Notes: generated from the sequence alone by a model not told the origin. Counted from the first letter of the stretch, positions 7,952-14,386 are shown. The stretch is DNA of 14,386 nucleotides from an uncultured Bacteroidales bacterium (GCA_937896105.1 CALBKR010000030.1:1-14386); one strand, 5' to 3'. Program-made: numbers and translations.

Positions 7952-8666
7952 AATCAAGTAAAATTCTATTCAGTCCTTTGGCGACTAAATATTTGTCTGC
8001 AAATATGCAACTTTTTATGCAATTTTTCAAGGGTTTCTCGTCTCCTCCCGTTAAAAAAACCAAAAGGTCGCAATATTTTCCTTTAAATTCGTTAATGTAG
8101 CCTTCAATCTCGTGGCAGATGCCTCTTATGACACCGCTTCTTATGGCTGTTTCCGTGTCGTATCCAATGGCTGGCGTGTCGCCCTCCTTGTCTATCATCG
8201 GCAGGCGCTCGGTGTATTCGTGCAGTGCCTTGAGGCGCATCTTTATTCCCGGTGCGATATTGCCTCCGTGGTAGTTACCGTCCTTGTCTATGAAATCGAC
8301 CGTTATGGCACTGCCGGCATCTATCACCAACAGGTTGCGCCCCGGAGCCTCGTTCCAGGCACCCACTGCTGCGGCAAGCCTGTCGCTGCCCAATGTGCCG
8401 GGCGTCCTGTACTTTATCTCCAACGGGAGAGGGTGGCTGTTGCCGAACCTTATTACCGGGCACTTCAGCTTCGATATCTCGCTTTCAAGGTCATTCCGTT
8501 CGGCTATCACCGATGATATAATAACCTTCGTGATGTCATATTGGCCGTTCCACTCTTCAATGATGTCGAATGATGTGTTGCTTCTTCTTGTGTGAAGAAT
8601 CAACTGCTCCCCCTTGAAAAGATAGAATTTCGAGCTATTGTTCCCTATGTCAATTATCAGGTTCAA
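7938..8666 (-). CDS. coaX: Type III pantothenate kinase (TTG start)
   Basis: This enzyme phosphorylates pantothenate, the first step of coenzyme A synthesis, in the cytosol. From the TTG at 8666 the protein has 242 residues, the usual CoaX length, and begins MNLIIDIGNNSSK, the ASKHA-fold phosphate-binding motif (Asp6, Gly8, Asn9, Lys13). Other family motifs are present in order: PGTLGSDRLAAAVGAW (pantothenate and dimer region), NLLVIDAGSAITVDFID (second catalytic Asp), GGNIAPGIKMRLKALHEYT and a late FLTGGDE. An ATG at 8711 would add 15 residues (MNYLQYLCRQLKKKA) not typical of the family, and it lies upstream of the likely promoter box, so transcripts from that promoter would not contain it. 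An AAAAAAAAAGG stretch just before the TTG may aid ribosome binding. It heads the five-gene envelope operon and overlaps the barrel gene. Confidence 0.93.
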   Translation of the reverse strand: MNLIIDIGNNSSKFYLFKGEQLILHTRRSNTSFDIIEEWNGQYDITKVIISSVIAERNDLESEISKLKCPVIRFGNSHPLPLEIKYRTPGTLGSDRLAAAVGAWNEAPGRNLLVIDAGSAITVDFIDKDGNYHGGNIAPGIKMRLKALHEYTERLPMIDKEGDTPAIGYDTETAIRSGVIRGICHEIEGYINEFKGKYCDLLVFLTGGDEKPLKNCIKSCIFADKYLVAKGLNRILLDYDND

Positions 8667-8688
8667 GGCCTTTTTTTTTAATTGCCTG

Positions 8689-8696
8689 CAAAGATA
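8689..8696 (-). promoter_or_regulatory. Candidate -7 box of the coaX operon promoter
   Basis: The minus strand reads TATCTTTG followed by CA, a perfect TAnnTTTGC match, 22 nt before the proposed TTG start of coaX. The transcript would begin around 8682, leaving a very short A-rich leader. No convincing -33 element was found. Its placement is the main reason for rejecting the upstream ATG at 8711. Confidence 0.6.
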
Positions 8697-8862
8697 CTGC
8701 AAATAATTCATCTTTTAAATAAAAATGTCCAAATATATTGCAAGTGTTGATGTTTATGCAGGTTTTTGTATAATTATGAAATTTTGACGCGGTGTCTTTC
8801 TAAATCACGGGTTCTTCTTGTCAAATATCGTGGATTTATCACTCCAAATCCAAGGATAATTG

Positions 8863-8870
8863 TATCTTTG
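8863..8870 (+). promoter_or_regulatory. Candidate -7 box of the lnb operon promoter
   Basis: TATCTTTG followed by CA is identical over 10 bases to the coaX box but on the opposite strand. It lies 28 nt before the ATG at 8899. The two boxes are about 166 bp apart, back to back, defining a divergent control region. A -33 TTTG is not evident. A possible upstream TTG start at 8860 lies across this box and is therefore discarded. Confidence 0.6.
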
Positions 8871-8898
8871 CAAGAGTTTGTATCGTAGGTATATCTAT

Positions 8899-10086
8899 AT
8901 GAATATATTTAAAAGATTTATTCTGCTTTGTGTCGTCTCAACGATGGCTGTAACGGCTGTACGTGCCGATATAAAGGTCAGTGTGCTCACCTGTTCGCCC
9001 GGCGAAGAGGTCTATTCGCTCTATGGTCACACCGCCTTGCGCTACCGCGACAGTTCGCGGAATATCGATGTTGTCTTCAATTATGGCTGTTTCGATTTCT
9101 CTGCCCCCAATTTTATGTGGCGCTTTGTACTTGGCGAGACCGATTATATGGTTGGGTGCACCGAATACCGCCATTTTGTTCCCGAATATGAACTGCGTGG
9201 TTCGGCAATTCACGAGCAGGTAATAGATATGACCGATGAGGAGGCCGAATCATTGTTCGCAAGCCTGCGTGAGAACCTGAAACCCGAGAACCGCATCTAC
9301 CGTTACCGTTACCTTGATAACAACTGCACTACAAAGGTGCGCGATAAATTGCTCGAGGCGCTCTGTGGCAGCGGCAAGGTTGTCTACAAGGGTGAGCCCG
9401 TAAAGGAGAGTACCTATCGCGAGGCTCTTGCTACTACGGCCGAGAAAAATCCCTGGTACACCTTCGGCATCAACCTGCTGTTGGGTGCCGATGTCGATGA
9501 GACTCCCTCGCGTGAGGCGATGCAGTTCCTGCCATTCAATTTTATGAAGGAACTCGATGGGGCATATCTTGTAGCTGATGACGGCAGTGAAAGGAAACTT
9601 GTGCGTGAGAAAAACATCCTGCTCAATGAGAAGAAGAAGCCGGCTGTGCGTAACAATTTCACACCATTCAATGCATCGTTGCTGCTGTTGCTTGCCACCT
9701 TTGTCGTTATGCTTTGCGAGTTGCGTAAGCGAAAGACCTATTGGGGCGTTGATGTCGCACTTATGTCATTGCAGGGGCTTGCAGGCGTGCTGTTGCTTTT
9801 TATGGCACTATGCTCGGAGCATCCTGCAGTCGGCAACAACTGGCTCCTGTTGCTGTTGAACCCCGTTGCACTTCTGCTTCTGCCGCTAATGGTAATTGAT
9901 ATAAGAAAACACAAGCCTGTAAAAGCCGCCTGGGTGCAGGTCGCTTTTGTAGCGCTCTTCTTCTTGTCGGCCCTGTTCGGCCCGCAAGTGTATCCCACAC
10001 CGATATATTTCTGCGCCATAGCACTGTTGGCGCGTTCACTGTTCCACATATATAAGGATAGAATATGCGAATTAAATATTGTATAG
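8899..10086 (+). CDS. lnb: Lnb-type (DUF4105) membrane protein, probable lipoprotein N-acyltransferase
   Basis: This 395-residue protein has a signal sequence or first helix (IFKRFILLCVVSTMAVTAVR), a periplasmic domain to about residue 250, and about five C-terminal membrane helices near 257-275, 285-306, 311-332, 338-357 and 361-380. The periplasmic part is DUF4105, now known as the Lnb N-terminal domain. It carries SLYGHTALRYRD (His44) and later YRYLDNNCTTKVRDKL (Cys143), a His-then-Cys order like circularly permuted NlpC/P60 or LRAT enzymes, where the Cys would carry the acyl group. Lnb in Bacteroides adds the N-terminal acyl chain to lipoproteins in place of Lnt. Assignment as Lnb rests on remembered domain knowledge; a DUF4105 paralogue is possible. 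The last 22 nt overlap the next gene, so the two are expressed together. Confidence 0.78.
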   Translation: MNIFKRFILLCVVSTMAVTAVRADIKVSVLTCSPGEEVYSLYGHTALRYRDSSRNIDVVFNYGCFDFSAPNFMWRFVLGETDYMVGCTEYRHFVPEYELRGSAIHEQVIDMTDEEAESLFASLRENLKPENRIYRYRYLDNNCTTKVRDKLLEALCGSGKVVYKGEPVKESTYREALATTAEKNPWYTFGINLLLGADVDETPSREAMQFLPFNFMKELDGAYLVADDGSERKLVREKNILLNEKKKPAVRNNFTPFNASLLLLLATFVVMLCELRKRKTYWGVDVALMSLQGLAGVLLLFMALCSEHPAVGNNWLLLLLNPVALLLLPLMVIDIRKHKPVKAAWVQVAFVALFFLSALFGPQVYPTPIYFCAIALLARSLFHIYKDRICELNIV

Positions 10087-11609
10087 CAGCATTGCTCTGC
10101 TGCATCGGCTCGGCCTTCGCTCAGAATAAGCCTGAAGCCCCAAAGCTCTATTTGAGCATTGTTGTCGACCAGCTGCGTACCGATTACCTCTATGAGTTCG
10201 AGAACCTCTATTGCGATGGTGGCTTCAAGCGCCTGCTCTCAGGCGGCAAGGTCTACGAGAATGTCTACTATGCCTTCGACAATATCGACAGGGCTACTGC
10301 CGTGGCAACGCTGTCAACCGGTACCAACCCCTATGTCAGCGGTATTGTCGGTGAGCGTTGGCTCGACCGCAAGACTTTGCGTGTGACAAACTGTGTCGAG
10401 GACAGGAACTGCAAGGGGCTTTACTCCAACGATGCCTTTTCGCCTGCATCGCTCAAGGCGATTACCATAACCGACGAGATAAAGCGCTCGACACGTGGCA
10501 ATGCGATTGTCTGCTCGATAGCTCCTGATGGCGATGCAGCTGTCCTTGCAGGCGGTCACGCAGCCGATGTGGTGCTGTGGAAGAACAATATGGCAGGCTA
10601 TTGGAGCAGTTCCACCTATTACGGCCTCTATCCGTCGTGGGCTGCCGAGATGAACAAGAAGGTGCAGGGCAAGCCAAGGAAATGGGAGCCTCTTTTCCGC
10701 ACTAACCAGTACAATAATTTCGGCGAGAAGGCTCCGTCGTCATTCTCATACTCATTTGACGGCAAGAAAAATATCCTCGTGTACAAGACGACAGCCTGTA
10801 TGAACGACGAGATAAACGAGATGGCCATTGCGATGCTCGACAACAGCGAGATGGGCAAGGATGATATTCTCGATTGTCTTGCCTTGACCTATTATGCCGG
10901 TAACTACGATGGTGCGCCGATGTCGCATCGCCCCATCGAGGTGCAGGATATATACGCCCGCCTCGACAGGAATATAGCTGCTCTGCTCGATGAACTCGAC
11001 AAGCGCATAGGGCTTGAGAATGTTGTAGTGTCGCTTGCTTCAACAGGCTATGTGATGGAGAATGGCGACGAAGGCAAGGAGTATCGTCTGCCTTCGGGCA
11101 CTCTTTACGCCGAGCGCATACAGGCATTGCTGAATGTTTATCTTGGTGCAAAATTCGGCAAGGGCGACTTTGTAGAGGGCGTATACGGCACGCAGATATT
11201 CCTTGACAACAAGCTCATCGAAAAGATGGGAGTCGACAAAATGGATGTGGTGTCGCAGGCTGTGGAGTTTCTTAAGTCGCTCGATGGTGTCGAGGATGTC
11301 TTTACGATATACAGGCTTGGCGGTATGCTCAGCCCCGAACTGCAGCTTGCCAAGAATGGATATAACCCGGTGGGCTCCGGTGACCTGTGGTTGCGCCTGA
11401 TGCCGGGCTGGAGGCTTGTCGAAGACGAGTTGCTTGTCTCGCGTGAACTTTACCGTTCACCCGTAATGTTCCCTATCATAATATACGGTGGCGGTGTAGA
11501 TGCTTCTGTTGTCGAGAAAATGACACCGGCCAATATCCTTGCTACCGATATGGCGCGTATCTTGCGTGTGCGCCGTCCCAATGACAACAGTCTCAGGGTG
11601 TTCGAATAA
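10065..11609 (+). CDS. Alkaline-phosphatase-superfamily protein, probably catalytically inactive
   Basis: This 514-residue secreted protein has a signal peptide (MRIKYCIAALLCCIGSAFAQ). It follows the PafA-like fold order: the opening LYLSIVVDQLRTDYL with Asp35; STGTNPYVSGIVGERWLDR (84-102); the helix IEVQDIYARLDRNI near 291-304; and a C-terminal PIIIYGGG. By eye against PafA-type enzymes the catalytic residues are missing. The PGHT nucleophile region reads DRATAVATLS (75-84); the STDYVGH metal site reads YYAGNYDGAP (276-285); TADHG reads ASTGY (325-329); and DTHVP reads PVMFP (466-470). Only the first Asp persists. No frameshift is seen and the frame is intact, so this looks like a maintained pseudoenzyme, perhaps binding a phospho- or lipid ligand. 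It overlaps the Lnb-type gene by 22 nt. Fold assignment is good; inactivity is an inference needing alignment. Confidence 0.82.
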   Translation: MRIKYCIAALLCCIGSAFAQNKPEAPKLYLSIVVDQLRTDYLYEFENLYCDGGFKRLLSGGKVYENVYYAFDNIDRATAVATLSTGTNPYVSGIVGERWLDRKTLRVTNCVEDRNCKGLYSNDAFSPASLKAITITDEIKRSTRGNAIVCSIAPDGDAAVLAGGHAADVVLWKNNMAGYWSSSTYYGLYPSWAAEMNKKVQGKPRKWEPLFRTNQYNNFGEKAPSSFSYSFDGKKNILVYKTTACMNDEINEMAIAMLDNSEMGKDDILDCLALTYYAGNYDGAPMSHRPIEVQDIYARLDRNIAALLDELDKRIGLENVVVSLASTGYVMENGDEGKEYRLPSGTLYAERIQALLNVYLGAKFGKGDFVEGVYGTQIFLDNKLIEKMGVDKMDVVSQAVEFLKSLDGVEDVFTIYRLGGMLSPELQLAKNGYNPVGSGDLWLRLMPGWRLVEDELLVSRELYRSPVMFPIIIYGGGVDASVVEKMTPANILATDMARILRVRRPNDNSLRVFE

Positions 11610-11624
11610 GCATTACATCATATA

Positions 11625-11670
11625 TATACATAATATCCCGTCTTCAGCTGAAGACGGGATATTATGTATA
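11625..11670. terminator. 46-bp perfect palindrome, bidirectional terminator
   Basis: All 23 base pairs match around a centre between 11647 and 11648, with core CCCGTCTTCAGCTGAAGACG and AT-rich outer arms (TATACATAATAT and its complement). It lies 15 nt after the alkaline-phosphatase-like stop codon on the plus strand and 15 nt after the PII-like stop codon on the minus strand. It therefore sits exactly where a shared terminator for converging genes belongs. As RNA the loop would be the four bases AGCT. The flanks are A/T-rich rather than a pure T-run, the same in both directions. Confidence 0.85.
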
Positions 11671-11685
11671 ATGCAGATGCTGATA

Positions 11686-11979
11686 TCAACAGCACTTCTC
11701 AATGTTCCATACAAAGGCTCTCAAGCCGAGCATCTCTGCATTCTCGTCAAGTTCCTTCAAAGAGGCAAGCAACTGGTCTACAATCTTGTCGTCGACCATT
11801 GTAATGATACCCGAGTTCATCGATGCCCACGCGTGTGTGCCGTAGTGCGGGTCGCCGGTCTTGCTGCCGCGTCCCTGCAACTGCTCGATGAATGAGAAAC
11901 CACGGCAGTTAAGGCGGTCGAGGATGCTGATTACATCATCCTTGTGTGCCTGGTCAAAAGCTATAAATACACCTTTCAT
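11686..11979 (-). CDS. PII-like small regulatory protein
   Basis: The 97-residue protein has the length and secondary-structure order of a PII-type ferredoxin-like fold (strand MKGVFIAFDQ, helix DDVISILDRLN, strand RGFSFIEQLQG, a loop RGSKTGDPHYGTHAWASM resembling a T-loop, strand GIITMVDD, helix VDQLLASLKELD, final strand GLRAFVWNIE). It lies 59 nt downstream of an RND efflux permease gene. Small PII-like proteins (such as the DUF3240 and PII-NG groups) are known beside metal-type RND pumps, where they are thought to sense a ligand and act on the pump. Sensing of a small molecule or metal is therefore a guess here. It ends in two adjacent cysteines (EKCC). An in-frame ORF reaches up to 12087 but would overlap the pump gene; the ATG at 11979 gives the canonical PII start. 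Confidence 0.72.
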   Translation of the reverse strand: MKGVFIAFDQAHKDDVISILDRLNCRGFSFIEQLQGRGSKTGDPHYGTHAWASMNSGIITMVDDKIVDQLLASLKELDENAEMLGLRAFVWNIEKCC

Positions 11980-12000
11980 ATATTCTTGTTCATTTGTTAG

Positions 12001-12025
12001 TCCCGGGTGGGCAAGCCACCCGGGA
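12001..12025 (-). promoter_or_regulatory. GC-rich intercistronic hairpin between the RND and PII-like genes
   Basis: Perfect 10-bp arms (TCCCGGGTGG at 12001-12010 and its complement at 12016-12025) enclose a 5-nt loop. On the minus strand it begins 14 nt after the permease stop codon and ends 21 nt before the PII-like ATG. It is not followed by T residues (CTAACAAATG follows), so full termination seems unlikely. Partial attenuation or protection of the upstream RNA from 3' decay is more plausible. Confidence 0.6.
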
Positions 12026-12038
12026 ATGGTTTCTGGTT

Positions 12039-14386
12039 TTACTTCTTTGCGTTGATGAGCATCTCTTCGCTCTTGTGCTCCTTCCAATACTGCTCAAGCT
12101 CGCGCTGCTTTCTCAGTTTCTTGCGCTTGCGCTTGATACCGGTGCTGCCGAATATGCAGTACATCACAGGAGTGTAGGTCAATGTCATAATGGTCGATAT
12201 GGTGAGACCGCCGATAACCGCAATACCGAGCGGACGCCACATCTCGGCACCTACTCCCTGGCTGACAGCCAACGGAACCATACCGAGGATGGTGGTGAGC
12301 GTTGTCATCAGAATCGGGCGCAGACGGCTGCGTGCAGCACGTACTGTGGCAGGGATGATGCCGAGTCCGCGTCCGCGCAACAGCATCGTGTAGTCGATGA
12401 GCACGATACCGTTCTTAACAACGATACCGATAAGCATAATGGCACCGAGAATTGACATAATGTTCATTGTCGTTCCTGTGAGGTAGAGCGCAAGCAAAAC
12501 ACCGCTGAGCGCGAACGGCACAGAGAACATAATGATGAACGGATAGGTCAGTGACTCGAACTGTGCGGCCATCACAATGAACACCAATACAATGATTAGA
12601 ATTGCAAGCATACCCATTTCGGCATTCGACTCCTGCTGGTCTTCGTATGAGCCGGCAACCTGTATCGAGTAACCGCTCGGGATAGTCATCTTGCTTATTA
12701 CATCCATACCGTATGCAACACCCTCGCTGAGTGCGGCGCCGGCTGCCATTACGGCATCAACGGTCACGATACGCTCGCGGTCCTTGCGCTCGATGGTCGG
12801 CGGGAGCTCACGCTGCACAACCTTGCCGACATCCTTTACACGTATCTTCGCACCATTGTTGGAGTAAAGCAGTATATTCTCTATGTCGGCGATGCTTGTA
12901 CGGCTCTCGGGTTCGTAACGTACCTTTACATCGTACTCGTCACCATCCTCGCGGAAATATGTGGCAAGTGCACCATTGTATCTGTTGCGCAGGAATGTTG
13001 CGGCAGTGCTCAGGTTCAGGCCGTGCATAGCCAGCTTCTCGCGGTCGAACTCAACCTGGTACTCGGGCTGGTAGTCGCTACGACTTATGTTTACCTGTGA
13101 AATAATTGGGTTGGCACGCATCGAATCTGCAAGCTCTTTAGCAAGGCGGTCTGTTATGTCAAAGTCGTATCCGTAAATCTCGAATGTGGCCATTGCTTGG
13201 CCGCCCATTCCTCCGCCTCCGCCTCCTAACATCACATTGCTGCGGGCTATTTCGGGGAATTTCTTAATATCGGCACGCATTTCATCACATATTTCGGCAA
13301 GGTTTGTTTCGCGTTCGGTATGAGGTACGAATGTGATGTTGAAACTTATTATGTGCGAACCATTATCGCTCATTGAAGCAAATGCGTTGTCCTCGTCGGC
13401 CTGACCTACGCTGAAATTACACACTTTGAGGTCTTTGCCGTAGCGTTGACGCCAAATATTGGTGAGTTTCATTGCTATATCTTGTGAAATCTCTACACGT
13501 GTTCCAATTGGAAGCTCAATGGTAGAGCTGACACGACCATTATCCTGAGAGGGGAAAAATTCACTCTTTATGGATGTAAATGTCATAAAGCTGACAATAC
13601 ATAGGATTAAGCAGGCTGCAAGAGTTGTCTTGCGATGGCGTACAGCCCAATTTATGCGGTTGGCATACCAAATGTCTAATTTGTCGAGTGAACGTGCAAT
13701 GGGAGCGTAGAATGTCTTAAAGGCCTTACTCTGTTTTTTCTGTAGTTTAAGCAACTTAGAGCATAGCATAGGAATAAGAGTAAGTGCTGCCACTGTGGAT
13801 ACAACCATAATGATACACATCATCCAACCGAGCTGCTTGAAGAGTACTCCGGACATACCTGTAACCATTGTCAAGGGGAAGAACACTGCAAGCATTGTAA
13901 GTGTAGATGCTACAACGGAAATAGCTACCTCGTTTGTGCCGTGTACGGCTGCACTCTTGGGGCTTGAACCGCGCTCAATGTGTGTTGTTACGTTCTCAAG
14001 TACTACAATAGCGTCGTCAACCACGTTTCCAATGGCTATGCTAAGACACGATAAGGAGATAATGTTCAATGAACCATCGGTTATAAGAAGGTATATGAAC
14101 GATGCTATGAGTGAGAAGGGTATGGTAAGGCCGATGATGACTGTTGCACGCCAACGGCCCAAAAATACAAATACTACAAGCATCACGAAGATGAGTGCAT
14201 AAATAATAGTCTCGGTAAGTGTAAAGACGGTATCTTTGATGTTGTCCGAGGTATCAACTATGATACCAATTTCAATGTCCGAGGGGAGGCGCTTTTGTAT
14301 TGTGGTAAGTTCCTTACGTACAGCGTTGGCAATGGCAACCGAGTTACCACCTGTCTGCTTCTGAACGATAATCATCGCTCCCTGCT
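12039..14386 (-). CDS. RND-superfamily efflux permease, HAE1 type (5' end outside window)
   Basis: These 781 codons are the last three quarters of an inner-membrane AcrB-like pump, which exports substrates using the proton gradient with a periplasmic adaptor and an outer-membrane channel. The frame is still open at the window edge. The visible part starts in the first periplasmic domain (QTGGNSVAIANAVRKEL), then runs through the first membrane bundle with the paired proton-relay Asp residues in NVVDDAIVVLENV (codons at 14013-14018). The second periplasmic loop follows, and then the second bundle with the matching Lys in GIVVKNGIVLIDY (codon at 12414-12416). DD plus K marks the HAE1 drug/hydrophobe group rather than metal (HME) pumps. 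A glycine-rich run (GGGGGGMGG) lies at about 13199-13229. A charged tail (LEQYWKEHKSEEMLINAKK) ends the protein. Adaptor and channel genes are presumably upstream, beyond 14386. Confidence 0.93.
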   Translation of the reverse strand, partial: QGAMIIVQKQTGGNSVAIANAVRKELTTIQKRLPSDIEIGIIVDTSDNIKDTVFTLTETIIYALIFVMLVVFVFLGRWRATVIIGLTIPFSLIASFIYLLITDGSLNIISLSCLSIAIGNVVDDAIVVLENVTTHIERGSSPKSAAVHGTNEVAISVVASTLTMLAVFFPLTMVTGMSGVLFKQLGWMMCIIMVVSTVAALTLIPMLCSKLLKLQKKQSKAFKTFYAPIARSLDKLDIWYANRINWAVRHRKTTLAACLILCIVSFMTFTSIKSEFFPSQDNGRVSSTIELPIGTRVEISQDIAMKLTNIWRQRYGKDLKVCNFSVGQADEDNAFASMSDNGSHIISFNITFVPHTERETNLAEICDEMRADIKKFPEIARSNVMLGGGGGGMGGQAMATFEIYGYDFDITDRLAKELADSMRANPIISQVNISRSDYQPEYQVEFDREKLAMHGLNLSTAATFLRNRYNGALATYFREDGDEYDVKVRYEPESRTSIADIENILLYSNNGAKIRVKDVGKVVQRELPPTIERKDRERIVTVDAVMAAGAALSEGVAYGMDVISKMTIPSGYSIQVAGSYEDQQESNAEMGMLAILIIVLVFIVMAAQFESLTYPFIIMFSVPFALSGVLLALYLTGTTMNIMSILGAIMLIGIVVKNGIVLIDYTMLLRGRGLGIIPATVRAARSRLRPILMTTLTTILGMVPLAVSQGVGAEMWRPLGIAVIGGLTISTIMTLTYTPVMYCIFGSTGIKRKRKKLRKQRELEQYWKEHKSEEMLINAKK

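Noticed and set aside
8112..8516. Plus-strand open frame opposite coaX.
   Set aside because: It is the complement of conserved CoaX motifs and has no start context or domain of its own.
8860..8898. Upstream TTG start adding 13 residues to the Lnb-type protein.
   Set aside because: The TTG overlaps the promoter -7 box, and the signal sequence begins properly at the ATG at 8899.
11980..12087. Extension of the PII-like protein by 36 residues to 12087.
   Set aside because: It would overlap the permease gene and contain the intercistronic hairpin, and the PII fold starts at MKGVFIAF.
12731..13030. Plus-strand open frame rich in Arg, His and Cys opposite the RND gene.
   Set aside because: Composition is typical of an antisense frame of a GC-rich coding region, with no supporting signal.
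1..14386. Search for CRISPR arrays, insertion sequences, tRNA/rRNA genes and phage or toxin-antitoxin modules.
   Set aside because: No direct-repeat arrays, transposase motifs, tRNA-like cloverleaves or phage genes were seen; the window reads as core chromosome.

Overview
The window is chromosomal DNA of a Bacteroidota bacterium, most likely of the order Bacteroidales. This rests on TAnnTTTG-type -7 promoter boxes ahead of several genes, weak or absent Shine-Dalgarno sequences, a conserved envelope gene run (type III pantothenate kinase, outer-membrane barrel, TPR protein, LptC, CorC-like protein, SurA/PpiD-like foldase) and an Lnb/DUF4105 protein. I see no phage, IS, CRISPR or tRNA/rRNA signals. 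No gene-free stretch exceeds 300 bases; the longest gaps are 217 bp (3184-3400) and 232 bp (8667-8898), and both hold regulatory signals.

Layout. (1) 1-950, minus strand: an ECF sigma factor overlaps a membrane-anchored, probable anti-sigma protein that runs off the left edge. (2) 951-3240, minus: a SurA/PpiD-like periplasmic foldase with its own promoter box and a strong 16-bp stem terminator. (3) 3284-8696, minus: an apparent five-gene operon, coaX > outer-membrane barrel > TPR protein > lptC > CNNM/CorC-like transporter, with overlaps or gaps of 14-36 nt and a hairpin terminator at the end. (4) 8697-8898: a divergent control region with a TATCTTTGCA box facing each way. (5) 8863-11609, plus: a Lnb-type (DUF4105) protein overlapping an alkaline-phosphatase-superfamily protein that appears to have lost nearly all its metal-binding and catalytic residues. 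(6) 11625-11670: a 46-bp perfect palindrome serving as a shared terminator for converging genes. (7) 11686-14386, minus: a small PII-like protein downstream of an HAE1-type RND efflux permease cut by the right edge, with a GC-rich hairpin between them.

The genes share an envelope theme: lipoprotein N-acylation (lnb), LPS transport (lptC), outer-membrane protein folding (foldase), an outer-membrane barrel, cation transport (CorC) and efflux (RND). The sigma/anti-sigma pair would sense or regulate something, but its target is not visible. The least explained parts are the lnb plus pseudo-phosphatase pair and the PII-like gene attached to a drug-type rather than metal-type RND pump.
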